A stretch of 33,930 nt of DNA from Nitrospirota bacterium (lineage in GTDB: Bacteria > Nitrospirota > Thermodesulfovibrionia > Thermodesulfovibrionales > JdFR-85): assembly GCA_015492515.1 (NCBI GenBank), contig WGEZ01000084.1, positions 1 through 33,930 of the forward strand. The letters run 5' to 3'. Positions within the stretch are counted from its first letter, which is position 1. The number at the start of each line of letters is the position of its first letter. Positions 1 to 7,428 of the stretch are shown one piece after another. The notes beneath the pieces are model-generated. The model was not told the origin of the DNA. It saw nothing but the letters and a program-made list of their open reading frames with translations, and searched no databases. Both the position numbers and the translations under genes were made by a program.

Positions 1-2
1 AT

Positions 3-485
3 AGTCAGAAGACAAGGGTCTTGATGGAGAGAGGAGCTACTGCCTTTGTGCTTGATGCCTTCAGTACAGGCAGGGTGGCAAGGGGAGAGAGCCTGCACTT
101 TAAGGAGTACAGGAGCAACACCGAGATAGAGTATGATGGAGAGCTCATCCTCACGGAGAGAGTGGACCTGGAGCCGGACAGGATTGATTACAGCGGTCCG
201 GGTCTGCTGGAGGGGTTTTCTGTAGCGGCTGTTCTATACCTCGTCTTTGATAACCCCTCCATGGAAAGGCCCCTCATCAGCGCACTCCGCAAAACCATAG
301 ATGAGATAGGTGCTGTTGTTGGAGGTGTCTCCACACTTCCGGAAAGGGGTGTGGTAGTGAGGGCGCTCGGGATGAACGCATGGATAATTGAAAATGTCCT
401 GTCACGGTTCTGGTCCGTAGCAAGGAGACTGATCCTCGGCCTTGAGACCACCCTCTCCACGGATCGGTTTCTTTTGTTACATTGA
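3..485 (+). CDS. ureD: Urease accessory protein UreD, C-terminal part (5' end outside window)
   Basis: The reading frame is open to the window edge, so the first ATG/TTG is internal and the gene is 5'-truncated. The visible ~160 residues match the C-terminal half of UreD/UreH (full length about 270): a GRVARGE motif, then a strand pattern (FKEYRSNTEIEYDGELIL) and a terminal VVRALGMNAW...LSRFWSVAR block. In the family, UreD binds apo-urease with UreF and UreG and helps deliver nickel to the active site. No other urease gene is visible, so the rest of the cluster should lie upstream. Codon use (AGG, ATA) matches the window. The gene ends just before the 58-bp tandem repeat. Recognised by motif, without a database search. 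Confidence 0.75.
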   Translation, partial: SQKTRVLMERGATAFVLDAFSTGRVARGESLHFKEYRSNTEIEYDGELILTERVDLEPDRIDYSGPGLLEGFSVAAVLYLVFDNPSMERPLISALRKTIDEIGAVVGGVSTLPERGVVVRALGMNAWIIENVLSRFWSVARRLILGLETTLSTDRFLLLH

Positions 486-503
486 TTCCATCAATCGGTC
501 TTT

Positions 504-619
504 CAAGCTCGTCTCTTTTCCCTCAGCCTCACTTACACTTACGAAGTGGAAGTGGGGGTGGCAAGCTCGTCTCTTTTCCCTCAGCCTCACTTACACTTAC
601 GAAGTGGAAGTGGGGGTGG
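504..619. repeat. Perfect tandem duplication of a 58-bp unit
   Basis: Two identical, directly adjacent 58-bp copies occupy 504-561 and 562-619, each beginning CAAGCTCGTCTC and ending GTGGAAGTGGGGGTGG. Inside each copy, CACTTACACTT and AAGTGGAAGTG can pair around a 3-nt loop with one mismatch. There is no spacer between copies. The array separates the end of ureD from the end of the leftward glycosidase gene, whose stop codon lies inside the second copy. Confidence 0.95.
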
Positions 620-2264
620 CCGGCGGGGAGATCGGCTGTGCCGTGGTCGCGGCGCTCGACCGGGCTGATCCCGACGCCCTGTTCGATGCGTAACCGTCAT
701 CATCCATATAACTTTCGAGTACTTCTAAATCATCCGGCCTTGAAAGGCTGGGGGCGTTCCCGGTATAGATGCCTATCCCTGGATATTCAGAATAATACGT
801 CCAATAGCTCCAGTGGAGGCCGTTGTCCCTCATTATATCGAGGATGTCTTTGAGATAATTGATGACGCTTTCTCTGGATGGATTCGCATGGACTGTGAAC
901 TCACCCACATAGATTGGCACGTCATATCGCCGCTTGAAACTCAAGGCATAATCGAGCCTTTCGATCAGGGCCTTCCTGTCAATTGACTTTATGCTCTTCC
1001 TTTTATGCCAGGACAAGGAGATACGGTTGTCTCCTGTTGCGTCTCTGGATTTGACCCATGCGGTGAGGGAGTAGACACCTCTTTTCACCTCGATGGGGCT
1101 GCTTCTGGCACGGGCGGGTGTCCTGCAATCGATGAAGGAAAGGGAACGCCCCCCGGACCTTGAAACCTCCCTCGTCACCATGGCGCAGCGCCCTTCGGTA
1201 TTCCAGCTTATGCCGGGATAATCGATCTCAAAGGAGTTGTTCGGCACAAGGGGGGCGGGGAGGTCGACGGGATGGCCGTCGACCTCCAAGGAGACGTCAT
1301 CGAACCATACTGCACCATGGTTCCCGTCCGACGATACATTCACCATGAGGATTTCAGCACCTTCCGGAGGTGTGGTCTCGATGACCAGTCTCCTCCAATC
1401 GCTGCTTCCCGTTACGGGTGGTGTTGCCGCTTCACCGATCTTGCCGCCGTAGGTCACCATCTCTCCGGGATAGGTCGTTATCGTCCTATCCGTGGTGGTC
1501 GTGTAAAAGGTGAACCGGGGAGGGTAGAAGAAGTGTATGCTGTATACGGTGTTGTCGTCTTCTATCAGCGAGAGCATCTTCCGCCGGTCGGGCAGGATCG
1601 CCTCCTGGACTATAAGTATGTGGTTTTTGTCATAACGGCGGATCTGTTTCGCCACTCTATTTATGATGTTAAAATACTCATCGGCGTCAGGCGGGACACC
1701 CTCGTTGAGGAGATCATACCCGGCTATTATCCTTCTGTCGGCATACCTCCTTGCGATCTCGGACCACAGCGAGTAGAAACGTTCCTGGTGTTCCTCGCTC
1801 TGCCAGAACTTGTAAGACCTCTCCCTGTGTACTACGAAATCATGCGGGTTCTGTATGCCTGGTGCAAGGTGCATATCGAGAATCACGTAGATGCGGTACT
1901 TCTCGCACCAGTTGAGGATCAGGTCCAGGAGGGAAAAACCCTCGAGGTTATACTCAAGGGGTGATGACTCGAAGTCGCGGTACTCCAGTATCAGCCGGAT
2001 ACTGTTGGCCCCCGTATCGGCGATCTTCCTTATGTCCGACTCTCCGAGCACACCCTTGAAGTCTTTGAAGGCTACGTTGAACCCCTGGAGCAGGACTGGC
2101 TTTGATGCGGCGTCGATGATCCCGTCTCCACGGACCCTGAGAAAGCCGGTTGTGTCGTCACCGCTGAAACCGACGATCAGAAAGAACAAGGGCACGACGA
2201 CCGCAGGGGGTATGATTTTCAGAGATTTCCGCATCTTCCATGGACACCGGAGATTCAGGCTCAT
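597..2264 (-). CDS. Secreted/anchored GH5-type glycoside hydrolase with inserted carbohydrate-binding-like region
   Basis: The start at 2264 has GAGGAG nine bases upstream; the longer ORF to 2609 is rejected. The N-terminus is a signal or anchor (about residues 12-35, AVVVPLFFLIVGF). A TIM-barrel glycosidase follows with GH5 hallmarks: RLILEYRDF, DMHLAPG, YDLLNEG with predicted acid/base Glu188, YSIHFFYP, and YVGEF with predicted nucleophile Glu455, then a WSYWTYY tail. Between the barrel strands carrying IHFF and GEF sits ~140 residues of beta-sandwich character (VWFDDVSLEV, then NNSFEID...GISW, SGGRSLSF, VYSLTAWVK), resembling CBM4/9-type modules. The substrate is likely a beta-glucan or mannan but cannot be set. 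The last ~25 residues (RASGSARSSAATT...) are low-complexity and run into the 58-bp repeat, so the original stop may have been lost. GC is lower than in its neighbours. Confidence 0.75.
   Translation of the reverse strand: MSLNLRCPWKMRKSLKIIPPAVVVPLFFLIVGFSGDDTTGFLRVRGDGIIDAASKPVLLQGFNVAFKDFKGVLGESDIRKIADTGANSIRLILEYRDFESSPLEYNLEGFSLLDLILNWCEKYRIYVILDMHLAPGIQNPHDFVVHRERSYKFWQSEEHQERFYSLWSEIARRYADRRIIAGYDLLNEGVPPDADEYFNIINRVAKQIRRYDKNHILIVQEAILPDRRKMLSLIEDDNTVYSIHFFYPPRFTFYTTTTDRTITTYPGEMVTYGGKIGEAATPPVTGSSDWRRLVIETTPPEGAEILMVNVSSDGNHGAVWFDDVSLEVDGHPVDLPAPLVPNNSFEIDYPGISWNTEGRCAMVTREVSRSGGRSLSFIDCRTPARARSSPIEVKRGVYSLTAWVKSRDATGDNRISLSWHKRKSIKSIDRKALIERLDYALSFKRRYDVPIYVGEFTVHANPSRESVINYLKDILDIMRDNGLHWSYWTYYSEYPGIGIYTGNAPSLSRPDDLEVLESYMDDDGYASNRASGSARSSAATTAQPISPPATPTSTS
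620..693 (+). pseudogene. Possible orphan C-terminal coding fragment
   Basis: Directly after the second repeat copy, one plus-strand frame reads about 24 residues ending in VVAALDRADPDALFDA and a TAA stop, with very high GC at third positions and Ala codon GCG and Arg codon CGG, unlike the AGG-rich neighbours. No start codon or upstream continuation exists beyond the repeat. It could be the tail of a gene whose front was lost by rearrangement, an assembly junction, or chance. I do not recognise the product. Confidence 0.25.
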
Positions 2265-2437
2265 CACGGACCGCTCCTCATGATTGGATATAGCATAAAA
2301 CATGGAGCTTCCCGGCAGCAAGCCGGGGACGGACGTCTCAGCCTTGCGGGAAACGCGCCGGTCCCGAGATGACAAGGTGGGCGGACTCCTTACTCCCGCC
2401 TCGATATCCGCCTGACGGCGCCCCCACCGCTCCGTTG

Positions 2438-2467
2438 TTGTTAGAAAGGCTCGCATCCGTGTAAAAT
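2438..2467 (+). promoter_or_regulatory. Putative sigma-70 promoter for the rluB-like gene
   Basis: TTGTTA and TAAAAT are separated by 18 bases, 23 bases before the ATG at 2491, in the divergent spacer between the glycosidase and the pseudouridine synthase gene. The -10 is good and the -35 moderate. Confidence 0.45.
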
Positions 2468-2490
2468 AGATACTCTGCAGCGGTCTGGCC

Positions 2491-3219
2491 ATGGAAGAGA
2501 GGCTCCAGAAGATACTCGCGAGGATGGGTGTCGCCTCGAGACGGAAGGCCGAGGAGCTCATCCTTGAGGGTAAGGTCCTCGTCAACGGAAAGGTGGCCAC
2601 CCTGGGCATGAAGGCGGATCCCGAGAGGGATACGATAAAGGTCGGCGGGAGGCTCCTCGTCAGGCCGGAACCGAAGGTCTACATCGCCCTGCACAAGCCG
2701 AAGGGGGTGCTCACCACCCTGGAGGAAGGGGCGGAGATGCCCACGATAAGGGAGTTGATAAGGGATGTGAGGTTCAGGGTCTATCCGGCGGGAAGACTCG
2801 ATTTTCACTCCGAGGGGCTGCTCCTGCTCACCAACGACGGGGAGCTGGCATACAGGCTGATGCATCCGTCGTACAGGATACCGAAGACCTATCTCGTCAA
2901 GGTGAAGGGTGTGATCGAGGACAGGGATATAGAGAGGCTGCGCAGGGGTGTGAGGCTCGAGGACGGTATGACCGCTCCGGCGAAGGTGAGGCGGGTGACG
3001 AGGAGGGGGACGGAGAAGAACTCCTGGCTCGAGATGACCGTACACGAGGGCAGGAAGCGGCAGATAAGGAGGATGCTCGAGCGGGTGGGACATCCGGTGC
3101 TGAGACTGAAGAGGACGAGGATAGACGGGATCGAGCTCGGAGCACTCGCTGCCGGCCGGTGGAGGCGCCTGAGTGAGGATGAGGTGAAAAGGTTGAAACG
3201 AAGTGTTAAAATGTATTGA
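2491..3219 (+). CDS. rluB: 23S rRNA pseudouridine synthase, RluB/RsuA family
   Basis: The 242-residue protein opens with an S4 RNA-binding domain (residues ~2-48, [20 protein letters not shown]...GKVLVNG) followed by a TruA/RsuA-fold catalytic domain. The motif [17 protein letters not shown] contains the catalytic Asp that attacks the uridine base, and KTYLVKV and [11 protein letters not shown] are the other family motifs. Length and motifs fit RluB, which in E. coli modifies U2605 of 23S rRNA; RluE or RsuA specificity cannot be excluded from sequence alone. No good Shine-Dalgarno is seen before the ATG. The stop lies 14 bases before the aspS start, so the two are probably co-transcribed. Confidence 0.88.
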   Translation: MEERLQKILARMGVASRRKAEELILEGKVLVNGKVATLGMKADPERDTIKVGGRLLVRPEPKVYIALHKPKGVLTTLEEGAEMPTIRELIRDVRFRVYPAGRLDFHSEGLLLLTNDGELAYRLMHPSYRIPKTYLVKVKGVIEDRDIERLRRGVRLEDGMTAPAKVRRVTRRGTEKNSWLEMTVHEGRKRQIRRMLERVGHPVLRLKRTRIDGIELGALAAGRWRRLSEDEVKRLKRSVKMY

Positions 3220-3233
3220 TCCGAGGAGGTGCC

Positions 3234-5039
3234 ATGTATAGAGACAAGGGATGCGGAGAGGTTGGAGAGACGGACATAGGCAGTGAGCTGAGCCTCTCGG
3301 GATGGGTGTTCCGGAGGCGTGACCACGGCGGCCTGATATTCGTGGACCTGAGGGACCGGAGCGGCATAGTGCAGGTGGTCTTCAGCCCGGAGGTCTCCAG
3401 GGAGGCCCACGGCGCGGCCCACTCGCTACGGTCCGAGTTCGTGATCAGGACAAGGGGCGAGGTGCGGAGAAGGCCCGAGGGCACGGAGAACCCCGATATC
3501 GCGACCGGTGCGGTTGAGCTCTACGCCTCGGAGCTGGAGATCCTGAACAGGGCGGACCCCCTGCCCTTCACCATCGAGGAGGCCTCGGAGACCTCCGAGT
3601 CCCTGAGGTTCAGGTACCGTTACCTTGACCTGAGGAGGCGGGAGATGCAGGACAACCTCGCCCTCAGGCACAGGATCACGAAGCTGATCCGTGACTACTT
3701 CGACAGCAAGGGGTTCCTAGAGATAGAGACCCCGATGCTCACTAAATCGACGCCGGAGGGTGCAAGGGACTACATAGTGCCAAGCCGTCTCAACCCGGGT
3801 CACTTCTACGCCCTTCCCCAGTCCCCCCAGCTCTTCAAGCAGATACTGATGATCTCCGGTCTGGAGAGGTACTTCCAGATCGTAAAGTGTTTCAGAGACG
3901 AGGACCTCCGCGCCGACCGACAGCCTGAGTTCACCCAGGTGGACCTGGAGATGTCCTTCGTCCGGCCCGACGACGTCATCACCGTGGTGGAGGGCATGCT
4001 CTCCCTCCTCTTCAGGGAGGTGCTGCAGGTGGAGGTGGAGACGCCGATGGAGCGCCTCTCCTACAGGGACGCGATGGAGCGTTTCGGCAGCGACAGGCCT
4101 GACACGAGGTTCGGCCTCGAGCTGAAGGAGATGGGAGACCTCGCCGGTGAGAGCAGCTTCAGGGTCTTCCTCTCCGCCTTGGAGTCCGGCGGCAGGGTGA
4201 AGGGTCTCTGCGGCAAGGGGATGGCGGGGCTGTCGAGGAAGGAGATAGACGAACTGACGGACCTGGCTCAGTCCTTCGGTGCAAAGGGGCTGGCATGGGT
4301 GAAGGTGAGGGACGGGTTCGACTCACCGATAACGAAGTTCTTCCCCGAGGGGGTGCTCAAGGAGATGGCCGGGAGGCTGGAGGCGGAAGAGGGGGACCTG
4401 ATGCTCTTCGTGGCCGACAGCGAGGATGTGGTCCTTGACGTACTCGGCAGGCTGAGGCTGGAGATCGCCAGGAGGCAGGGGCTGATCCCGGAGGGCTACA
4501 GGTTCCTCTGGGTGGTGGACTACCCGCTCCTTGAATGGAATGAGGAGGAAGGGAGGTTCCAGGCGATGCACCATCCCTTCACCTCACCGAGCGATGAGGA
4601 TATAGAGCGGATGCTCGGCGGCGGGACGGACGACCGCGAGGTGCTGGCCTCCCTCAAGGCGAAGGCCTATGACATAGTGTTGAACGGTTGCGAGATAGGC
4701 GGCGGCAGCATCCGTATCCACAGGCCCGATCTCCAGAGGAGGATGTTCGAGATACTCGGGATATCAGAGGAGGAGGCGAGGATGAAGTTCGGCTTCCTCC
4801 TTGACGCGCTCCGCTTCGGTGCCCCGCCCCACGGCGGCATAGCCCTCGGCCTCGACAGGCTCGTGATGCTGATGGCCGGCGCGGGTTCGATCAGGGACGT
4901 CATAGCCTTCCCCAAGACCCAGAAGGCGGTCTGCCTCCTGAGCGGTGCGCCGTCACCTGTGGAGAGCAGGCAGCTCAGGGAGCTGCAGATCAGGCTCGAT
5001 GTGGTCGCTGAAGGGGACCCCAGCCGCCGGGGTCGGTAG
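3234..5039 (+). CDS. aspS: Aspartyl-tRNA synthetase, bacterial type, likely non-discriminating
   Basis: The start at 3234 follows a strong GAGGAGGT site; the ORF-track start at 3216 lies upstream of that site and is rejected. The 601-residue protein has the bacterial AspRS layout: N-terminal OB-fold anticodon-binding domain ([20 protein letters not shown]), class II motif 1/2 region ([32 protein letters not shown]), a GAD insert domain (~290-400), and motif 3 ([15 protein letters not shown]). His31 and Gly83 occur at the exact positions reported as signatures of non-discriminating AspRS in Pseudomonas aeruginosa (E. coli has Leu and Lys). It would therefore charge both tRNA-Asp and tRNA-Asn, with GatCAB amidating Asp-tRNA-Asn. 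Cytoplasmic. Confidence 0.95.
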   Translation: MYRDKGCGEVGETDIGSELSLSGWVFRRRDHGGLIFVDLRDRSGIVQVVFSPEVSREAHGAAHSLRSEFVIRTRGEVRRRPEGTENPDIATGAVELYASELEILNRADPLPFTIEEASETSESLRFRYRYLDLRRREMQDNLALRHRITKLIRDYFDSKGFLEIETPMLTKSTPEGARDYIVPSRLNPGHFYALPQSPQLFKQILMISGLERYFQIVKCFRDEDLRADRQPEFTQVDLEMSFVRPDDVITVVEGMLSLLFREVLQVEVETPMERLSYRDAMERFGSDRPDTRFGLELKEMGDLAGESSFRVFLSALESGGRVKGLCGKGMAGLSRKEIDELTDLAQSFGAKGLAWVKVRDGFDSPITKFFPEGVLKEMAGRLEAEEGDLMLFVADSEDVVLDVLGRLRLEIARRQGLIPEGYRFLWVVDYPLLEWNEEEGRFQAMHHPFTSPSDEDIERMLGGGTDDREVLASLKAKAYDIVLNGCEIGGGSIRIHRPDLQRRMFEILGISEEEARMKFGFLLDALRFGAPPHGGIALGLDRLVMLMAGAGSIRDVIAFPKTQKAVCLLSGAPSPVESRQLRELQIRLDVVAEGDPSRRGR

Positions 5040-5254
5040 GCCCCCCGCCTGTACACGGGTTGAACCCGCCATACCCACCCCTCGGGGCGAATTATGCATG
5101 ATTCAAGACCCTTCAGGCCCGATCTCACCCCCCGCCGCCTTATGGCCCCGGGCTTCAGCAGGCCTCTGGTAAACCTTTCAGGACCGAGGGGGTCTAAACT
5201 ACACAGAAGGGCCTGCAGCCGTGCAGGTGGATAGCCACTAAAAGGAGGTCCGTC

Positions 5255-5584
5255 ATGAAGAGGGTTTCTCTTGTCTTGGTGATCGTACTGTCTTCCTTCC
5301 TCTCCGTGCGGTGCGCCACCGCCGACGACCTGAGGGCACCGACCATCCAGGCGAGGATCAACGAGCTGCAGAGGAGGATCGACCAGGGCGTCCATTCAGG
5401 CGAGCTGACCAGGAGGGAGGCCGTCAGGGTGCAGACGGAGCTTGACCGGATCAGGGCGAAGCGTGCGAGGTTCAGGGCGGACGGTTACCTCGGTCCCAGG
5501 GAGAGGCAGATCCTTCACCACGAGCTCGACGTGCTGGAGGGGCTGATCTACAGGCTGAAGCACAACGAGAGGAGGCGGTGGTAG
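5255..5584 (+). CDS. Small exported helical protein of unknown function
   Basis: 109 residues with a strong AAAAGGAGGT site before the ATG. The N-terminus is a Sec signal peptide (MKRVSLVLVIVLSSFLSVRCATA, probable cleavage before DDLR). The mature part is charged and helical, with a pattern seen in small periplasmic proteins: ARINELQRRIDQGVHSGELTRREAVRVQTELDRIRAKRARF and DGYLGPRERQILHHELDVLEGLIYRLKHN. The LSVRC sequence is not a proper lipobox (Arg precedes Cys), so it is more likely soluble and periplasmic than a lipoprotein. A 6-bp perfect hairpin (CCTGCA-GCCG-TGCAGG, 5212-5227) precedes it. I do not know its function; it stands alone between aspS and the motility locus. Confidence 0.7.
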   Translation: MKRVSLVLVIVLSSFLSVRCATADDLRAPTIQARINELQRRIDQGVHSGELTRREAVRVQTELDRIRAKRARFRADGYLGPRERQILHHELDVLEGLIYRLKHNERRRW

Positions 5585-5586
5585 GT

Positions 5587-5614
5587 TAAAGTTTCCCGCC
5601 CTTCTGGCCGATTA
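5587..5614 (+). promoter_or_regulatory. Sigma-28 (FliA) promoter upstream of cheW
   Basis: TAAAGTTT, 12 bases, then GCCGATTA: 15 of 16 matches to the enterobacterial FliA consensus, with a spacer one base longer than usual. It lies 3 bases after the exported-protein gene and ~155 bases before the cheW start, giving a leader of about 150 nt. Confidence 0.85.
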
Positions 5615-5662
5615 GTATCAAGGGACCGGAAGCAGGGCCCTTTCGGACGGGTGCATCATGCT

Positions 5663-5707
5663 TGCTGCACAGGGATGCGGGACGCCCCGGCAGGAAAGAG
5701 TGCAGCA
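5663..5707 (+). promoter_or_regulatory. Leader hairpin with a CsrA-type motif
   Basis: TGCTGCAC (5663-5670) can pair with GTGCAGCA (5700-5707) around a 29-nt loop. GCACAGGGATGC (5667-5678) matches 10 of 12 positions of the CsrA SELEX consensus RUACARGGAUGU. A second GGA-containing site is the cheW Shine-Dalgarno (GGAAGGAGG, ~5752-5760). CsrA and its antagonist FliW are encoded in this window. Confidence 0.4.
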
Positions 5708-5769
5708 GGGTGAGCCCCGGTCCGTACGCCCTGCAGAGGTCCGATACACATGGAAGGAGGTCTGCCGTC

Positions 5770-6252
5770 ATGAACGCGGTGCTGGAAGGGGTGAAGGAGA
5801 CGGCGGGAGAGGTCCTGCAGCTCGTCACATTCCGTCTCGGCCGGGAGGAGTACGCCGTGGACATACTGAACGTCCAGGAGATAAACAGGATGGTGGAGAT
5901 AACGAACGTCCCGAACTCCCCGCCCCATGTGGAAGGGGTCATAAACCTGAGGGGAAGGGTGATCCCTGTGGTCAACCTGAGGAAGAGGTTCGGCCTCGAC
6001 GGAAAGGAGTTCGACAGGGATACGAGGATCATAGTGATGGATATCAAGGGGACGGTTGCGGGGTTCATCGTAGACGGCGTCTCCGAGGTCCTCAGGATAT
6101 CGTCCGATACCGTCGAGCCTCCCCCTCCCATAACCAACGGCGTGAACTCGGAGTACGTCAAAGGGGTGGGGAAGGTCGACGACAGGCTCATCATCCTCCT
6201 CGAGCTGGAGAGGCTCCTCTCGGAGAACGAGCTGGCGGCCCCCACTTCCTGA
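5770..6252 (+). CDS. cheW: Chemotaxis coupling protein CheW (copy 1)
   Basis: The ATG at 5770 has an AAGGAGGT site; the ORF-track start at 5662 lies in the leader and is rejected. The 160-residue protein is a single CheW domain with its double-barrel signature: LVTFRLGREEYAVDILNVQEI, NVPNSPPHVEGVINLRGRVIPVVNLRKRFGL, FIVDGVSEVLRI and GVGKVDDRLIILLELERLL. CheW bridges CheA and receptors at the membrane array. A second cheW lies in the leftward chemotaxis operon (30970-31479), so this one, placed beside HDOD genes at the head of the flagellar locus, is probably an auxiliary coupler expressed with late flagellar genes through the sigma-28 promoter. Confidence 0.92.
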   Translation: MNAVLEGVKETAGEVLQLVTFRLGREEYAVDILNVQEINRMVEITNVPNSPPHVEGVINLRGRVIPVVNLRKRFGLDGKEFDRDTRIIVMDIKGTVAGFIVDGVSEVLRISSDTVEPPPPITNGVNSEYVKGVGKVDDRLIILLELERLLSENELAAPTS

Positions 6253-6317
6253 CAGGGGCTTCAACCGCAGGGGTCAGCCGCGGTCCCCGGTACCGCCGCA
6301 GCCCCGAAAAGTCCGCC

Positions 6318-7157
6318 ATGAAGAGGGAGATCATCGAGAAGATCGACGCACTCCGCGACCTGCCTTCGTTCCCAGCGATCCTCAAGGGGTTGATCGAGGT
6401 CTTCGAGAACGAGAAGTCCTCCTTCGTCGATGTGGCGGATGTGGTCAGATACGACCAGTCGCTTACGGAAAGGATCCTCAGGATCGCGAACTCCCCCTTC
6501 TTCGGCCATTCCGGAAGGGTCAACAACCTGGAACAGGCCATAATGCTCATGGGTTACGACCTGGTGAAGGGCGTCTGCCTCAGCGTCTCCGTCTTCAGGT
6601 TCCTCCACTCCGGCGAGCGGCAGAGGGTGGAGAGGCTCTGGCAGCACTCCTTCGAGGTGGCGGTCATCGCTGCGAACATAGCGGACCACGTGGGCAATGT
6701 CGACAGGTCGGTCTCTTTCGTCTCCGGCCTCCTCCACGACATCGGCAGGGTGCTCTTCCTCACCATCGACGGCGAGAGGTATACGGAGATGATGGCAGGC
6801 GTCGACATTGTGGAAGCAGAGGTGAGGGCCTACGGAGGCGACCACGGGATGGCGGGCGGCCGGTTCCTCGAGGATGCCCTGATACCGGAGGAGATAGTAT
6901 GCACCGTGAGGTATCACCACAAGCCCTCGATGTGCGACTGCTACAACCAGTCCTTCTACGGCGAGGTGGCCTCCGTCGTCGCCCTCGCCGAGGCCTTCTC
7001 CAGGAGCTTCTTCCCCAAGATCGAGGACGACGGCGTATGGACGAGTGAGCATGACGCCATCGTGCTCGAGTTCCATCTCGACGAACAGAGGATCGCCGAG
7101 ATCAGGGAGAGGTCCGCAGAGGAGGCGGCTGAAGCGGAGTCGCTCCTCGGTGTCTGA
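6318..7157 (+). CDS. HDOD domain protein (copy 1)
   Basis: 279 residues, almost all one HDOD domain: LRDLPSFPAILKGLIEVFEN, DVADVVRYDQSLTERILRIANSPFFG, NLEQAIMLMGYDLVKGVCLSVSV, and the HD dyad in SFVSGLLHDIGRVLF, followed by YHHKP. HDOD proteins are helical signalling proteins often found with chemotaxis, biofilm and c-di-GMP genes; catalytic activity is usually not shown even when HD is retained. The start at 6318 is the first in-frame ATG after cheW ends; the 499-residue ORF extends backwards through cheW in another frame and is rejected. No clear Shine-Dalgarno is seen. It is probably co-transcribed with cheW (65-bp gap). Confidence 0.85.
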   Translation: MKREIIEKIDALRDLPSFPAILKGLIEVFENEKSSFVDVADVVRYDQSLTERILRIANSPFFGHSGRVNNLEQAIMLMGYDLVKGVCLSVSVFRFLHSGERQRVERLWQHSFEVAVIAANIADHVGNVDRSVSFVSGLLHDIGRVLFLTIDGERYTEMMAGVDIVEAEVRAYGGDHGMAGGRFLEDALIPEEIVCTVRYHHKPSMCDCYNQSFYGEVASVVALAEAFSRSFFPKIEDDGVWTSEHDAIVLEFHLDEQRIAEIRERSAEEAAEAESLLGV

Positions 7158-7170
7158 ACCTCCGTTCATC

Positions 7171-7198
7171 TAAAGTCGCCCGCCCTTATGTCCGATAA
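7171..7198 (+). promoter_or_regulatory. Sigma-28-like promoter before second HDOD gene
   Basis: TAAAGTCG, 12 bases, then TCCGATAA. It shares the spacer start CCCGCCCTT and the 12-base spacing with the promoter at 5587-5614, indicating a common origin or a lineage-specific consensus. The predicted start of transcription is near 7205. Confidence 0.75.
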
Positions 7199-7204
7199 AG
7201 CATC

Positions 7205-7351
7205 ATGACAGCGGTAAGAAAGTTGTTGAGGTCTTTCCTCATCCTCCCTTCGGCAAGGTTGAAGGGTTGTCACCAACGGTCCGAATCCGCCTGGTATGAC
7301 GAGTTCCTCGGCTACGACGCATATCCCGGCGGAGGGGACGTAAGGTATTGA
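7205..7351 (+). CDS. Candidate 48-residue ORF at the sigma-28 start site
   Basis: An ATG at 7205 coincides with the expected transcription start of the promoter at 7171-7198 and opens a 48-codon frame (MTAVRKLLRSFLILPSARL...WYDEFLGYDAYPGGGDVRY) ending at 7351. There is no leader and no Shine-Dalgarno, so translation would have to be leaderless. Codon use is not decisive and I recognise no family. The stretch may instead be just the ~225-nt leader of the second HDOD gene or a sigma-28-dependent small RNA. Confidence 0.25.
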   Translation: MTAVRKLLRSFLILPSARLKGCHQRSESAWYDEFLGYDAYPGGGDVRY

Positions 7352-7428
7352 GGGAAAGGGCATGGGTTTGCTGACAGGGCCTCCCCGCTGCCCGATGTTT
7401 ATGCGGCCCGGGAAGGAGGAAGAGAGAA

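Noticed and set aside
504-619. CRISPR-like repeat
   Set aside because: Only two copies, directly adjacent with no spacer, and no cas genes nearby.
442-853. Plus-strand ORFs across the 58-bp repeat
   Set aside because: They exist only because the repeat shifts frame; no domain, no start context.
2265-2609. N-terminal extension of the glycosidase ORF
   Set aside because: The signal peptide and a GAGGAG site support the start at 2264; the extension overlaps the divergent promoter and rluB start.
2338-3093. 251-residue minus-strand ORF
   Set aside because: Shadow of the pseudouridine synthase gene; Pro/His/Arg-rich translation typical of antisense of GC-rich genes.
5016-5034. GACCCC/GGGGTC hairpin at the aspS end as terminator
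   Set aside because: Six-base stem partly inside the coding region and no T run.
5309-5326. Lipobox in the small exported protein
   Set aside because: LSVRC has Arg before Cys; lipoboxes need a small residue there.
5658-6317. Long N-terminal extension of the first HDOD ORF
   Set aside because: It runs through cheW in a different frame and has no domain-like sequence.
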